This document shows positions 63,576-64,000 of a stretch of 64,000 nt of DNA, in pieces. The stretch comes from Effrenium voratum (lineage: Eukaryota > Sar > Dinophyceae > Suessiales > Symbiodiniaceae). The stretch spans positions 190,001-254,000 of the forward strand of contig CAUJNA010001591.1 of the NCBI GenBank assembly GCA_963377175.1, in the 5' to 3' direction. Both the position numbers and the translations under genes were made by a program. Below the pieces are notes generated by a model. The model was not told the DNA's origin. It worked only from the letters and a program-made list of their open reading frames with translations, and did not search any database. Position 1 is the first letter of the stretch. The number at the start of each line of letters is the position of its first letter.

Positions 63576-64000
63576 TATCTCTTGGCACTCAGTTTTGCTG
63601 GCAAGTGTCTTCAGTATTCCGAGGCCGACAAGTCCAAGCCGTTCCTGGCCAGCCAACCCTGCAGGTGCCATCTCTGTGGCTGAAGGAGCGGAACAAAAAA
63701 AAGACACGCAGCAGACATCGCAGGAGTAAGTGAGAACTTGCAGGCAACCACCCTTTCTGCAATTGGAAGGCGTTCAATCATTGGCCCACTTTGGTACACG
63801 CATGGGAGAGCTTGCAAGCCTCCAACGAACCTCAAGAAGGGCTGAGGCCTGAATTGGCCACACTTGGCCCGTATACTGACTGTCTACGTCAACGCTTGGT
63901 GCCAATCTCGCATTGTGCCCTTTGAAAGTATGGCCGAAAAGATGACCCTCTCTCCCACGAACATAGCCCCTGTGGGAGGGTGCCTGGAAGATCAAGTTCC

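Larger units (their letters stand above)
55901..64000. other. Repeat-dense stretch, 55.9-64.0 kb
   Basis: It holds copies of F1 (four), F3 (three), F5 (one and a half) and one each of F2, F4, F6 and F7, the densest part of the window. A short string DLEQLYKALATGG near 63,065 could be an exon, but nothing supports it further. Confidence 0.4.

Noticed and set aside
1..64000. CRISPR array, rRNA genes or prokaryotic operons
   Set aside because: No regularly spaced identical repeats, rRNA cores or clustered intact ORFs were seen; the dispersed repeats are inverted-repeat elements.

Overview
The window looks like nuclear DNA of a dinoflagellate, most likely from the Symbiodiniaceae or Suessiales. 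The reasons are a gene cut into very short exons with GC-AG introns, many families of short inverted-repeat elements inside the introns, TTTAGGG-type telomere-like repeats, a spliced-leader-like sequence, and a DIRS-type retroelement. No prokaryotic signatures were seen (no operons, ribosome binding sites or CRISPR).

From about 0.25 to 31 kb (probably to 35.8 kb) the + strand carries one pentatricopeptide-repeat (PPR) gene. I could join 18 core exons of 21 to 99 nt in order, keeping the reading frame and the PPR repeat spacing. All 18 follow an AG|G acceptor, and 16 of the 18 end at a GC donor. Three further short exons (31.88, 34.22 and 35.74 kb) probably extend the C-terminal part. The beginning of the gene lies upstream of the window.

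The intron between the PPR exons at 17.61 and 28.30 kb is 10.6 kb long because it holds a PAT-like DIRS retrotransposon (18,249-27,886, same strand). It has split direct repeats in the order A1 - ORFs - B1 - A2 - B2, each pair identical. It encodes a tyrosine-recombinase-like protein with Cys-rich fingers, a cysteine-phosphatase-like domain, a Gag-like protein with a CCCH finger, and a Pol-like polyprotein with methyltransferase-like, DUF4326-like, reverse transcriptase and RNase H domains. Several frameshifts break the ORFs. A 214-bp direct duplication with one mismatch brackets the element, which is unexpected for DIRS integration. Both A repeats hold an 11-bp inverted repeat around a sequence almost identical to the 3' end of the dinoflagellate spliced leader.

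The rest of the introns and the region from 36 to 64 kb are mostly non-coding. They are packed with at least nine families of roughly 55-160 bp elements with terminal inverted repeats (called F1 to F9 here), plus microsatellites, a strand-switching minisatellite near 10.4 kb and a small interstitial telomere-like patch. Possible coding islands in the right half are weaker: a multi-exon candidate at 45.6-46.6 kb, a tandem-repeat reading frame at 48.9-49.7 kb, and a few isolated exon-like pieces.
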